From the NCBI RefSeq assembly GCF_050948175.1, contig NW_027490237.1:728874-792873 (forward strand): 64,000 nucleotides of DNA, given 5' to 3'. This document shows positions 33,961 to 47,900 of the stretch, piece by piece (the stretch's first letter is position 1; every line of letters begins with the position of its first letter). Both the position numbers and the translations under genes were made by a program. The DNA comes from Xylocopa sonorina (lineage: Eukaryota > Arthropoda > Insecta > Hymenoptera > Apidae). The notes under the pieces are model-generated. The model had not been told where the DNA came from, searched no databases, and worked only from the letters and a program-made list of their open reading frames with translations.

Positions 33961-36315
33961 ATATAATATGATTTGTTAAGTGTTATGTATTTCTCGTCTA
34001 CACTTCAAATGAATGTAAATGCGACACTTCCTTGCAAGGAAATAGCGTTTGCAGATGTCTACTTGACGAAGCAATAGAATTCAAATGCTTCTTAAAACGA
34101 GATATTGCATCTCATATCTGTGTTCCATGATAAGATATAATATTCATTGCGAAGTGTTATGTATTTCTCCTCTACACTTCAAATGAATGTAAATGCGACA
34201 CTTCCTTGCAAAGTAATAGCGTTTGCAGATGTCTACGTATCGTAGCAATAGGTTTCTAATGCTTCTTAAAACGCGATATCGCATCTCATTTCTATGTTTC
34301 ATGGTAAGATATAATATGATTTGCGAAGTTTCATGTATTCCTCGTCTACACTTCAAATGAATGTAAATGCGACACTTCCTTGCTAGGAAATAGCGCCTGC
34401 AGATGTCTAGGTATCGTAGCAATAGAGTTGTAATGCTTCTTAAAACGCGATATCGCATCTCATTTCTATGTTTCATGGTAAGATGTAATATGATTTGCGA
34501 AGTGTTATGTATTCCTCGTCTACACTTCAAATGAATGTAAATGCGACACTTCCTTGCAAGGAAATAGCGTTTGCAGATGTCTAGGTATCGTAGCAATAGA
34601 GTTCAAATGCTTCTTAAAACGAGATATTGCATCTCATATCTATGTTTCATGATAAGATATAATATTCATTGCGAAGTGTCATGTATTCCTCGTCTACACT
34701 TCAAATGAATGTAAATGCGACACTTCCTTGCTAGGAAATAGCGTCTGCAGATGTCTAGGTATCGTAGCAATAGAGTTCAAATGCTTCTTAAAACGAGATA
34801 TCGCACCTCATACCTATGTTTCATGATAAGATATAATATTCATTGCGAAGTGTTATGCATTCCTCGTCTACGATTCAAGTGAAAGTAAATGCGACACTTC
34901 CTTGCAAGGAAATAACGATTGCAGATGTCTACGTATCGTAGCAATAGAGTTCATATGATTCTTAAAACGCGATATCGCATCTCATTTCTATGTTTCATGG
35001 TAAGATATAATATGATTTGCAAAGTGTTATGTATTCCTCGTCCACACTTCAAATAAATGTGAAAGCGACACTTCCTCGCTAGGAATTAGCGTTTGCAGAT
35101 GTCTACGTATCGTAGCAATAGATTTCTAATGCTTCTTAAAACGCGATATCGCATCTCATTTCTATGTTTCATGGTAAGATATAATATCATTTGCGAAGTG
35201 TTATGTATTCCTCGTCTACACTTCAAATGAATGTGAATGCGACACTTCCTCGCTAGGAAATAGCGTTTGCAGATGTCTACGTATCGAAGCAATAGAGTTC
35301 AAATGCTTCTTAAAACGAGATATTGCATCTCATATCTATGTTTCATGATTAGATATAATATTCATTGCGAAGTGTCATGTATTCCTCGTCTACACTTCAA
35401 ATGAATGTGAATGCGATACTTCCTCGCTAGGAAATAGCGTTTGCAGATGTCTACGTATCGTAGCAATAGCTTTCTAATGCTTCTTAAAACGCGATATCGC
35501 ATCTCATTTCTGTGTTTCATGGTAAGCTATAATATGATTTGCGAAGTGTTATGATTTCCTCGTCTACACTTCAAATGAATGTGAATGCGATACTTCCTCG
35601 CTAGGAAATAGCGTTTGCAGATGTCTACGTATCGTCGCAATAGCTTTCTAATGCTTCTTAAAACGCGATATCGCATCTCATTTCTATGTTTAATGGTAAG
35701 ATATAATATGATTTGTTAAGTGTTATGTATTTCTCGTCTACACTTCAAATGAATGTAAATGCGACACTTCCTTGCAAGGAAATAGCGTTTGCAGATGTCT
35801 ACTTGACGAAGCAATAGAATTCAAATGCTTCTTAAAACGAGATATTGCATCTCATATCAGTGTTCCATGATAAGATATAATATTCATTGCGAAGTGTTAT
35901 GTATTTCTCCTCTACACTTCAAATGAATGTAAATGCGACACTTCCTTGCAAAGTAATAGCGTTTGCAGATGTCTACGTATCGTAGCAATAGGTTTCTAAT
36001 GCTTCTTAAAACGCGATATCGCATCTCATTTCTATGTTTCATGGTAAGATATAATATGATTTGCGAAGTTTCATGTATTCCTCGTCTACACTTCAAATGA
36101 ATGTAAATGCGACACTTCCTTGCTAGGAAATAGCGCCTGCAGATGTCTAGGTATCGTAGCAATAGAGTTGTAATGCTTCTTAAAACGCGATATCGCATCT
36201 CATTTCTATGTTTCATGGTAAGATGTAATATGATTTGCGAAGTGTTATGTATTCCTCGTCTACACTTCAAATGAATGTAAATGCGACACTTCCTTGCAAG
36301 GAAATAGCGTTTGCA
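33890..36315 (+). repeat. Higher-order repeat, 10 monomers (1,740 bp)
   Basis: The segment at about 33,890-34,575 recurs at about 35,630-36,315, offset 1,740 = 10 x 174. Shared rare variants include GTCGCAATAGC, ATTTGTTAAGTG, CTTGACGAAGC and AGCGCCTGCAG. I saw only two or three differences over about 685 bp. Beyond 34,575 / 36,315 the copies diverge. Confidence 0.8.
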
Positions 36316-38559
36316 GATGTCTACGTATCGAAGCAGTAGGGTTCAAATGCTTCTTAAAACGAGATTTTGCATCTCATATCTATGTCCCATGATAAGATAT
36401 AATATTCATTGCGAAGTGTTATGCATTCCTCGTCTACGATTCAAATGAAAGTAAATGCGAAACTTCCTTGCAAGGAAATAACGATTGCAGATGTCTACGT
36501 ATCGTAGCAATAGAGTTCATATGATACTTAAAACGCGATATCGCATCTCATTTCTATGTTTCATGGTAAGATGTAATATGATTTGCGAAGTGTTATGTAT
36601 TCCTCGTCTACACTTCAAATGAATGTAAATGCGACACTTCCTTGCAAGGAAATAGCGTTTGCAGATGTCTACGTATCGAAGCAATAGAGATCAAATGCTT
36701 CTTAAAACGAGATATTGCATCTCATATCTATGTTTCATGATAAGATATAATATTCATTGCGAAGTGTCATGTATTCCTCGTCTACACTTCAAATGAATGT
36801 GAATGCGATACTTCCTCGCTAGGAAATAGCGTTTGCAGATGTCTACGTATCGTAGCATTAGCTTTCTAATGCTTCTTAAAACGCGATATCGCATCTCATT
36901 TCTATGTTTCATGGTAAGCTATAATATGATTTGCGAAGTGTTATGTATTCCTCGTCTACACTTCAAATGAATGTGAACGCGACACTTCCTCGCTAGGAAA
37001 TAGCGTTTGCAGATGTCTACGTATCGAAGCAATAGAGTTCAAATGCTTCTTAAAACGAGATATTGCATCTCATATCTATGTTTCATGATTAGATATAATA
37101 TTCATTGCGAAGTGTCACGTATTCCTCGTCTACACTTCAAATGAATGTGAATGCGATACTTCCTCGCTAGGAAATAGCGTTTGCAGATGTCTACGTATCG
37201 TAGCATTAGCTTTCTAATGCTTCTTAAGACGAGATATTGCATCTCATATCTGTGTTCCATGATAAGATATAATATTCATTGCGAAGTGTTATGTATTTCT
37301 CCTCTACACATCAAATGAATGTAAATGCGACACTTCCTTGCAAAGTAATAGCGTTTGCAGATGTCTACGTATCGTAGCAATAGATTTCTAATGCTTCTTA
37401 AAACGCGATATCGCATCTCATTTCTATGTTTCATGGTAAGATATAATATGATTTGCGAAGTGTTATGTATTCCTCGTCTACACTTCAAATAAATGTGAAT
37501 GCGACACTTCCTCGCTAGGAAATAGCGTTTGCAGATGTCTACGTATCGAAGCAATAGAGTTCAAATGCTTCTTAAAACGAGATATTGCATCTCACATCTA
37601 TGTTTCATGATAAGATATAATATTCATTGCGAAGTATCATGTGTTCCTCGTCTACACTTCAAATGAATGTGAATGCGACACTTCCTCGCTAGGAAATAGC
37701 GTTTGCAGATGTCTACGTATCGTAGCAATAGATTTCTAATGCTTCTTAAAACGCGATATCGCATCTCATTTCTATGTCTCATGGTAAGATATAATATGAT
37801 TTGCGAAGTGTTATGTATTCCTCGTCTACACTTCAAATGAATGTGAATGCGACACTTCCTCGCTAGGAAATAGCGTTTGCAGATGTCTACGTATCGAAGC
37901 AATAGAGTTCAAATGTTTCTTAAAACGAGATATTGCATCTCATATCTATGTTTCATGATAAGATATAATATTCATTGCGAAGTGTCATGTATTCCTCGTC
38001 TACACTTCAGATGAATGTGAATGCGATACTTCCTCGCTAGGAAATAGCGTTTGCAGATGTCTACGTATCGTAGCAATAGCTTTCTAAAGCTTCTTAAAAC
38101 GCGATATCGCATCTCATTTCTATGTTTCATGGTAAGATGTAATATGATTTGCGAAGTGTCATGTATACCTCGTCTACACTTCAAATGAATGTGAATGCGA
38201 TACTTCCTCGCTAGGAAATAGCGTTTGCAGATGTCTACGTATCGTAGCAATAGCTTTCTTATGCTTCGTAAAACGCGATATCGCACCTCATTTCTATGTT
38301 TCATGGTAAGATATAATATTCATTGCGAAGTGTTATGCATTCCTCGTCTACGATTCAAATGAAAGTAAATGCGACACTTCCTTGCATGGAAATAACTATT
38401 GCAGATGTCTACGTATCGTAGCAATAGAGTTCATATGATTCTTAAAACGCGATATCGCATTTCATTTCTATGTTTCATGGGAAGATATAAAATGATTTGC
38501 GAAGTGTCATGTATTCCTCGTCTACACTTCAAATGAATGTGAATGCGATACTTCCTCGC

Positions 38560-39330
38560 TAGGAAATAGCGTTTGCAGATGTCTACGTATCGTAGCAATA
38601 GCTTTCTAATGCTTCTTAAAACGCGATATCGCATCTCATTTCTATGTTTCATGGTAAGCTATAATATGATTTGCGAAGTGTTATGTATTCCTCGTCTACA
38701 CTTCAAATGAATGTAAATGCGACACTTCCTTGCAAGGAAATAGCGTTTGCAGATGTCTACGTATCGTAGCAATAGATATCTAATGCTTCTTAAAACGCGA
38801 TATCGCATCTCATTTCTATGTTTCATGGTAAGATATAATGTGATTTGCGAAGTGTCATGTATTCCTCGTCTACACTTCAAATGAATGTAAATGCGACACT
38901 TCCTTGCTAGGAAATAGCGTTTGCAGATGTCTACGTATCGTAGCAATAGCTTTCTAATGCTTCTAAAAACGCGATATCGCATCTCATTTCTATGTTTCAT
39001 GGTAAGATATAATATGATTTGCGAAGTGTTATGTATTCCTCGTCTACACTTCAAATGAATGTAAATGCGACACTTCCTTGCAAGGAAATAGCGTTTGCAG
39101 ATGTCTACGTATCGTAGCAACAGATATCTAATGCTTCTTAAAACGCGATATCGCATCTCATTTCTATGTTTCATGGTAAGATATAATATGATTTGCGAAG
39201 TGTCATGTATTCCTCGTCTACACTTCAAATGAATGTAAATGCGACACTTCCTAGCAAGGAAATAGCGTTTGCAGATGTCTACGTATCGTAGCAATAGACT
39301 TCTAATGCTTCCTAAACGCGATATCGCATC
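38560..39330 (+). repeat. Segment duplicated at 44,823-45,593 (offset 6,263 bp)
   Basis: About four and a half monomers here are repeated almost exactly 6,263 bp downstream. Shared diagnostics are GGTAAGCTATAATATG, GATATAATGTGATT, CTTCTAAAAACGCG and GACTTCTAATGCTTCC. The offset is one less than 36 x 174 = 6,264 because a single-base loss in an A run at 39,309 lies between the two copies; the same loss is present at the end of the second copy. Confidence 0.78.
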
Positions 39331-41223
39331 TCATTTCTATGTTTCATGGTAAGATATAATATGATTTGCGAAGTGTTATGTATTCCTCGTCTACACTTCA
39401 AATGAATGTGAATGCGACACTTCCTCGCTAGGAAATAGCGTTTGCAGATGTCTACGTATCGAAGCAATAGAGTTCAAATGTTTCTTAAAACGAGATATTG
39501 CATCTCATATCTATGTTTCATGATAAGATATAATATTCATTGCGAAGTGTCATGTATTCCTCGTCTACACTTCAGATGAATGTGAATGCGATACTTCCTC
39601 GCTAGGAAATAGCGTTTGCAGATGTCTACGTATCGTAGCAATAGCTTTCTAATGCTTCTTAAAACGCGATATCGCATCTCATTTGTATGTTTCATGGTAA
39701 GATGTAATATGATTTGCGAAGTGTCATGTATACCTCGTCTACACTTCAAATGAATGTGAATGCGATACTTCCTCGCTAGGAAATAGCGTTTGCAGATGTC
39801 TACGTATCGTAGCAATAGCTTTCTAATGCTTCTTAAAACGCGATATCGCATCTCATTTCTATGTTTCATGGTAAGATATAACATGATTTGCGAAATGTTA
39901 TGTATTCCTCGTCTACACTTCAATTGAATGTGAATGCGATACTTCCTCGCTAGGAAATAGCGTTGGCAGATGTATACGTATCGTAGCAATAGCTTTCTAA
40001 TGCTTCTTAAAGCGCGATATCGCATCCCATTTCCATGTTTCATGGTAAGATGTAATATTATTTGCGAAGTGTTATGTATTCCTCGTCTACACTTCAAATG
40101 AATGTGAATGCGACACTTCCTCGCTAGGAAATAGCGTTTGCAGATGTCTACGTATCGAAGCAATAGAGTTCAAATGCTTCTTAAAACGAGATATTGCATC
40201 TCATATCTATGTTTCATGATAAGATATAATATTCATTGCAAAGTGTCATGTATTCCTCGTCTACACTTCAAATGAATGTGAATGCGATACTTCCTCGCTA
40301 GGAAATAGAGTTTGCAGATTTCTACGTATCGTAGCAATAGCTTTCTAATGCTTCTTAAAACGCGATATCGCATCTCATTTCTATGTTCCATGGTAAGATA
40401 TAATATGATTTGCGAAGTGTCATGTATTCCTCGTCTACACTTCAAATGAATGTAAATGCGACACTTCCTTGCTTGGAAGTAGCGTCCGCTGATGTCTAGG
40501 TATCGTAGCAATAGAGTTCATATGATTCTTAGAATGCGATATCGCATCTCATTTCTATGATTCATGGTAAGATATAACATGATTTGCGAAGTGTTATGTA
40601 TTCCTCGTCTACACTTCAAATGAATGTGAATGCGATACTTCCTCGCTAGGAAATAGCGTTTGCAGATGTCTACGTATCGTAGCAATATATTTCTAATGCT
40701 TCTTAAAACGCGATATCGCATCTCATTTCTATGTTTCATGGTAAGATATAATATGATTTGCGAAGTGTTATGTATTCCTCGTTAACACTTCAAATGAATG
40801 TAAATGCGACACTTCCTTGCAAGGAAATAGCGTTTGCTGATGTCTACGTATCGAAGCAATAGAGTTCAAATGCTCCTTAAAACGAAATATTGCATCTCAT
40901 ATCTATGTTTCATGATATGATATAATATTCATTGCGAAGTGTTATGCATTCCTCGTCTACGATTCAAATGAATGTAAATGCGACACTTAGTTGCAAGGAA
41001 ATAGCGTTTGCAGAAGTCTACGTATCGTAGGAATGGAGTTCTTATGATTCTTAAAATGCGATATCGTATCTCATTTCTATGTTTCATGGTAAGATATAAT
41101 ATGATTTGTGAAGTGTCATGTATTCCTCGTCTACACTTCAAATGAATGTAAATGAGACACTTCCTTGTTAGGATATAGCGTCTGCAGATGTCTACGTATC
41201 GAAGCAATAGAGTTCAAATGCTT

Positions 41224-42260
41224 CTTAAAACGAGATATTGCATCTCATATCTATGTTTCATGATAAGATATAATATTCACTGCGAAGTGTCATGTATTCC
41301 TCGTCTACACTTCAAATGATTGTGAATGCGACACTTCCTCGCAAGGAAATAGCGTTTGCATATGTCTACGTATCGTAGCAATAGAGTTCATATGATTCTT
41401 AAAACGCGATATCGCATCTCATTTCTATGTTTCATGGTAAGATATAACATAATTTGCGAAGTGTCATGTATTCCTCGTCTACACTTCAAATGAATGTGAA
41501 TGCGATACTTCCTCGCTAGGAAATAGCGTTTGCAGATGTCTACGTATCGTAGCAATAGCTTTCTAATGCTTCTTAAAACGCGATATCGCACCTCATTTCT
41601 ATGTTTCATGGTAAGATATAATATGATTTGCGAAGTGTCATGTATTCCTCGTCTACACTTCAAATGAATGTGAATGCGACACTTCCTCGCTAGGAAATAG
41701 CGTTTGCAGATGTCTACGTATCGAAGCAATAGAGTTCAAATGCTTCTTAAAACGAGATATTGCATCTCATATCTATGTTTCATGATGAGATATAATATTC
41801 ATTGCGAAGTGTCATGTATTCCTCGTCTACACTTCAAATGAATGTGAATGCGACACTTCCTCGCTAGGAAATAGCGTTTGCAGATGTCTACGTATCGTTG
41901 CAATAGCTTTCTGATGCTTCTTAAAACGCGATATCGCATCTCATTTCTATGTTTCATGGTAAGATGTAATATGATTTGCGAAGTGTCATGTATAGCTCGT
42001 CTCCACTTCAAATGAATGTGAATGCGATACTTCCTCGCTAGGAAATAGCGTTTGCAGATGTCTACGTATCGTAACAATAGCTTTCTAATGCTTCTTAAAA
42101 CGCGATATCGCATCTCATTTCTATGGTCCATGGTAAGATATAATATGATTTGCGAAGTGTCATGTATTCCTCGTCTACACTTCAAATGAATGTGAATGCG
42201 AAACTTCCTCGCTAGGAAATAGCGTTTGCAGATGTCTACGTATCGTAGCAATAGAGTTCA
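41224..42260 (+). repeat. Segment duplicated at 45,573-46,609 (offset 4,349 bp)
   Basis: The rare variants ATATTCACTGCGAAG, CAAATGATTGTGAATG and GTTTGCATATGTC near 41,275-41,370 recur near 45,624-45,720. The match continues for several monomers, including CGTTGCAATAGCTTTCTGATG. The offset is 25 x 174 minus 1, the missing base being the A-run deletion at about 45,569. Confidence 0.75.
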
Positions 42261-44915
42261 TATGATTCTTAAAATGCGATATCGCATCTCATTTCTATGT
42301 TTCATGGTAAGATATAACATGATTTGCGAAATGTTATGTATTCCTCGTCTACACTTCAATTGAATGTGAATGCGATACTTCCTCGCTAGGAAATAGCGTT
42401 GGCAGATGTATACGTATCGTAGCAATAGCTTTCTAATGCTTCTTAAAGCGCGATATCGCATCCCATTTCCATGTTTCATGGTAAGATGTAATATTATTTG
42501 CGAAGTGTTATGTATTCCTCGTCTACACTTCAAATGAATGTGAATGCGACACTTCCTCGCTAGGAAATAGCGTTTGCAGATGTCTACGTGTCGAAGCAAT
42601 AGAGTTCAAATGCTTCTTAAAACGAGATATTGCATCTCATATCTATGTTTCATGATAAGATATAATATTCATTGCGAAGTGTCATGTATTCCTCGTCTAC
42701 ACTTCAAATGAATGTGAATGCGACACTTCCTCGCTAGGAAATAGCGTTTGCAGATGTCTACGTATCGTTGCAATAGCTTTCTGATGCTTCTTAAAACGCG
42801 ATATCGCATCTCATTTCTATGTTTCATGGTAAGATGTAATATGATTTGCGAAGTGTCATGTATACCTCGTCTCCACTTCAAATGAATGTGAATGCGATAC
42901 TTCCTCGCTAGGAAATAGCGTTTGCAGATGTCTACGTATCGTAACAATAGCTTTCTAATGCTTCTTAAAACGCGATATCGCATCTCATTTCTATGTTCCA
43001 TGGTAAGATATAATATGATTTGCGAAGTGTCATGTATTCCTCGTCTACACTTCAAATGAATGTGAATGCGAAACTTCCTCGCTAGGAAATAGCGTTTGCA
43101 GATGTCTACGTATCGTAGCAATAGAGTTCATATGATTCTTAAAATGCGATATCGCATCTCATTTCTATGTTTCATGGTAAGATATAACATGATTTGCGAA
43201 ATGTTATGTATTCCTCGTCTACACTTCAATTGAATGTGAATGCGATACTTCCTCGCTAGGAAATAGCGTTGGCAGATGTATACGTATCGTAGCAATAGCT
43301 TTCTAATGCTTCTTAAAGCGCGATATCGCATCCCATTTCCATGTTTCATGGTAAGATGTAATATTATTTGCGAAGTGTTATGTATTCCTCGTCTACACTT
43401 CAAATGAATGTGAATGCGACACTTCCTCGCTAGGAAATAGCGTTTGCAGATGTCTACGTATCGAAGCAATAGAGTTCAAATGCTTCTTAAAACGAGATAT
43501 TGCATCTCATATCTATGTTTCATGATAAGATATAATATTCATTGCGAAGTGTCATGTATTCCTCGTCTACACTTCAAATGAATGTGAATGCGATACTTCC
43601 TCGCTAGGAAATAGAGTTTGCAGATTTCTACGTATCGTAGCAATAGCTTTCTAATGCTTCTTAAAACGCGATATCGCATCTCATTTCTATGTTCCATGGT
43701 AAGATATAATATGATTTGCGAAGTGTTATGTATTCCTCGTCTACACTTCAAATGAATGTAAATGCGACACTTCCTTGCAAGGAAATAGCGTTTGCAGATG
43801 TCTACGTATCGTAGCAACAGATATCTAATGCTTCTTAAAACGCGATATCGCATCTCATTTCTATGTTTCATGGTAAGATATAATATGATTTGCGAAGTGT
43901 CATGTATTCCTCGTCTACACTTCAAATGAATGTGAATGCGAAACTTCCTCGCTAGGAAATAGCGTTTGCAGATGTCTACGTATCGTAGCAATAGAGTTCA
44001 TATGATTCTTAAAATGCGATATCGCATCTCATTTCTATGTTTCATGGTAAGATATAACATGATTTGCGAAATGTTATGTATTCCTCGTCTACACTTCAAT
44101 TGAATGTGAATGCGATACTTCCTCGCTAGGAAATAGCGTTGGCAGATGTATACGTATCGTAGCAATAGCTTTCTAATGCTTCTTAAAGCGCGATATCGCA
44201 TCCCATTTCCATGTTTCATGGTAAGATGTAATATTATTTGCGAAGTGTTATGTATTCCTCGTCTACACTTCAAATGAATGTGAATGCGACACTTCCTCGC
44301 TAGGAAATAGCGTTTGCAGATGTCTACGTATCGAAGCAATAGAGTTCAAATGCTTCTTAAAACGAGATATTGCATCTCATATCTATGTTTCATGATAAGA
44401 TATAATATTCATTGCGAAGTGTCATGTATTCCTCGTCTACACTTCAAATGAATGTGAATGCGATACTTCCTCGCTAGGAAATAGAGTTTGCAGATTTCTA
44501 CGTATCGTAGCAATAGCTTTCTAATGCTTCTTAAAACGCGATATCGCATCTCATTTCTATGTTCCATGGTAAGATATAATATGATTTGCGAAGTGTTATG
44601 TATTCCTCGTCTACACTTCAAATGAATGTAAATGCGACACTTCCTTGCAAGGAAATAGCGTTTGCAGATGTCTACGTATCGTAGCAACAGATATCTAATG
44701 CTTCTTAAAACGCGATATCGCATCTCATTTCTATGTTTCATGGTAAGATATAATATGATTTGCGAAGTGTCATGTATTCCTCGTCTACACTTCAAATGAA
44801 TGTAAATGCGACACTTCCTAGCAAGGAAATAGCGTTTGCAGATGTCTACGTATCGTAGCAATAGCTTTCTAATGCTTCTTAAAACGCGATATCGCATCTC
44901 ATTTCTATGTTTCAT
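41799..44915 (+). repeat. Higher-order repeat, 5 monomers (870 bp), about 3.6 copies
   Basis: The diagnostic CGTTGGCAGATGTATACG is at 42,397, 43,267 and 44,137, exactly 870 = 5 x 174 bp apart. An extra copy of this monomer lies at 39,961, 2,436 = 14 x 174 bp upstream of the first. Copies at 41,799 and 42,669 are alike throughout. The copies at 43,539 and 44,409 share the diagnostic monomer but carry a different set of monomers after it, so part of the unit was replaced. Confidence 0.85.
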
Positions 44916-47900
44916 GGTAAGCTATAATATGATTTGCGAAGTGTTATGTATTCCTCGTCTACACTTCAAATGAATGTAAATGCGACACTTCCTTGCAAGG
45001 AAATAGCGTTTGCAGATGTCTACGTATCGTAGCAATAGATATCTAATGCTTCTTAAAACGCGATATCGCATCTCATTTCTATGTTTCATGGTAAGATATA
45101 ATGTGATTTGCGAAGTGTCATGTATTCCTCGTCTACACTTCAAATGAATGTAAATGCGACACTTCCTTGCTAGGAAATAGCGTTTGCAGATGTCTACGTA
45201 TCGTAGCAATAGCTTTCTAATGCTTCTAAAAACGCGATATCGCATCTCATTTCTATGTTTCATGGTAAGATATAATATGATTTGCGAAGTGTTATGTATT
45301 CCTCGTCTACACTTCAAATGAATGTAAATGCGACACTTCCTTGCAAGGAAATAGCGTTTGCAGATGTCTACGTATCGTAGCAACAGATATCTAATGCTTC
45401 TTAAAACGCGATATCGCATCTCATTTCTATGTTTCATGGTAAGATATAATATGATTTGCGAAGTGTCATGTATTCCTCGTCTACACTTCAAATGAATGTA
45501 AATGCGACACTTCCTAGCAAGGAAATAGCGTTTGCAGATGTCTACGTATCGTAGCAATAGACTTCTAATGCTTCCTAAACGCGATATCGCATCTCATATC
45601 TATGTTTCATGATAAGATATAATATTCACTGCGAAGTGTCATGTATTCCTCGTCTACACTTCAAATGATTGTGAATGCGACACTTCCTCGCAAGGAAATA
45701 GCGTTTGCATATGTCTACGTATCGTAGCAATAGAGTTCATATGATTCTTAAAACGCGATATCGCATCTCATTTCTATGTTTCATGGTATGATATAACATG
45801 ATTTGCGAAGTGTCATGTATTCCTCGTCTACACTTCAAATGAATGTGAATGCGATACTTCCTCGCTAGGAAATAGCGTTTGCAGATGTCTACGTATCGTA
45901 GCAATAGCTTTCTAATGCTTCTTAAAACGCGATATCGCACCTCATTTCTATGTTTCATGGTAAGATATAATATGATTTGCGAAGTGTCATGTATTCCTCA
46001 TCTACACTTCAAATGAATGTGAATGCGACACTTCCTCGCTAGGAAATAGCGTTTGCAGATGTCTACGTATCGAAGCAATAGAGTTCAAATGCTTCTTAAA
46101 ACGAGATATTGCATCTCATATCTATGTTTCATGATAAGATATAATATTCATTGCGAAGTGTCATGTATTCCTCGTCTACACTTCAAATGAATGTGAATGC
46201 GACACTTCCTCGCTAGGAAATAGCGTTTGCAGATGTCTACGTATCGTTGCAATAGCTTTCTGATGCTTCTTAAAACGCGATATCGCATCTCATTTCTATG
46301 TTTCATGGTAAGATGTAATATGATTTGCGAAGTGTCATGTATACCTCGTCTCCACTTCAAATGAATGTGAATGCGATACTTCCTCGCTAGGAAATAGCGT
46401 TTGCAGATGTCTACGTATCGTAACAATAGCTTTCTAATGCTTCTTAAAACGCGATATCGCATCTCATTTCTATGTTCCATGGTAAGATATAATATGATTT
46501 GCGAAGTGTCATGTATTCCTCGTCTACACTTCAAATGAATGTAAATGCGACACTTCCTTGCTTGGAAGTAGCGTCCGCTGATGTCTAGGTATCGTAGCAA
46601 TAGAGTTCATATGATTCTTAAAACGCGATATCGCATCTCATTTCTATGTTTCATGGTAAGATATAACATGATTTGCGAAGTGTCATGTATTCCTCGTCTA
46701 CACTTCAAATGAATGTGAATGCGACACTTCCTCGCTAGGAAATAGCGTTTGCAGATGTCTACGTATCGTAGCAATATATTTCTAATGCTTCTTAAAACGC
46801 GATATCGCACCTCATTTCTATGTTTCATGGTAAGATATAATATGATTTGCGAAGTGTCATGTATTCCTCGTCTACACTTCAAATGAATGTGAATGCGACA
46901 CTTCCTCGCTAGGAAATAGCGTTTGCAGATGTCTACGTATCGTAGCAATAGAGTTCATATGATTCTTAAAACGCCATATCGCATCTCATTTCTATGTTTC
47001 ATGGTAAGATATAACATGATTTGCGAAGTGTTATGTATTCCTCGTCTACACTTCAAATGAATGTGAATGCGATACTTCCTCGCTAGGAAATAGCGTTTGC
47101 AGATGTCTACGTATCGTAGCAATAGATTTCTAATGCTTCTTAAAACGCGATATCGCATCTCATTTCTATGTTTCATGGTAAGATATAATATGATTTGCGA
47201 AGTGTTATGTATTCCTCGTCTACACTTCAAATGAATGTGAATGCGACACTTCCTCGCTAGGAAATAGCGTTTGCAGATGTCTACGTATCGAAGCAATAGA
47301 GTTCAAATGCTTCTTAAAACGAGATATTGCATCTCATATCTATGTTTCATGATAAGATATAATATTCATTGCGAAGTGTCATGTATTCCTCGTCTACACT
47401 TCAAATGAATGTGAATGCGACACTTCCTCGCTAGGAAATAGCGTTTGCAGATGTCTACGTATCGTAGCAATAGCTTTCTACTGCTTCTTAAAACGCGATA
47501 TCGCATCTCATTTCTATGTTTCATGGTAAGATGTAATATGATTTGCGAAGTGTCATGTATACCTCGACTACACTTCAAATGAATGTGAATGCGATACTTC
47601 CTCGCTAGGAAATAGCGTTTGCAGATGTCTACGTATCGTAGCAATAGCTTTCTAATGCTTCTTAAAACGCGATATCGCATCTCATTTCTATGTTTCATGG
47701 TAAGATATAATATGATTTGCGAAGTGTCATATATTCCTCGTCTACACTTCAAATGAATGTAAATGCGACACTTCCTTGCTTGGAAGTAGCGTCCGCAGAT
47801 GTCTAGGTATCGTAGCAATAGAGTTCATATGATTCTTAGAATGCGATATCGCACCTCATTTCTATGATTCATGGTAAGATATAACATGATTTGCGAAGTG

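Noticed and set aside
38659..39294. 211-codon minus-strand ORF, present again at 44,922-45,557
   Set aside because: The identical pair reflects a duplicated satellite segment, not a gene family.
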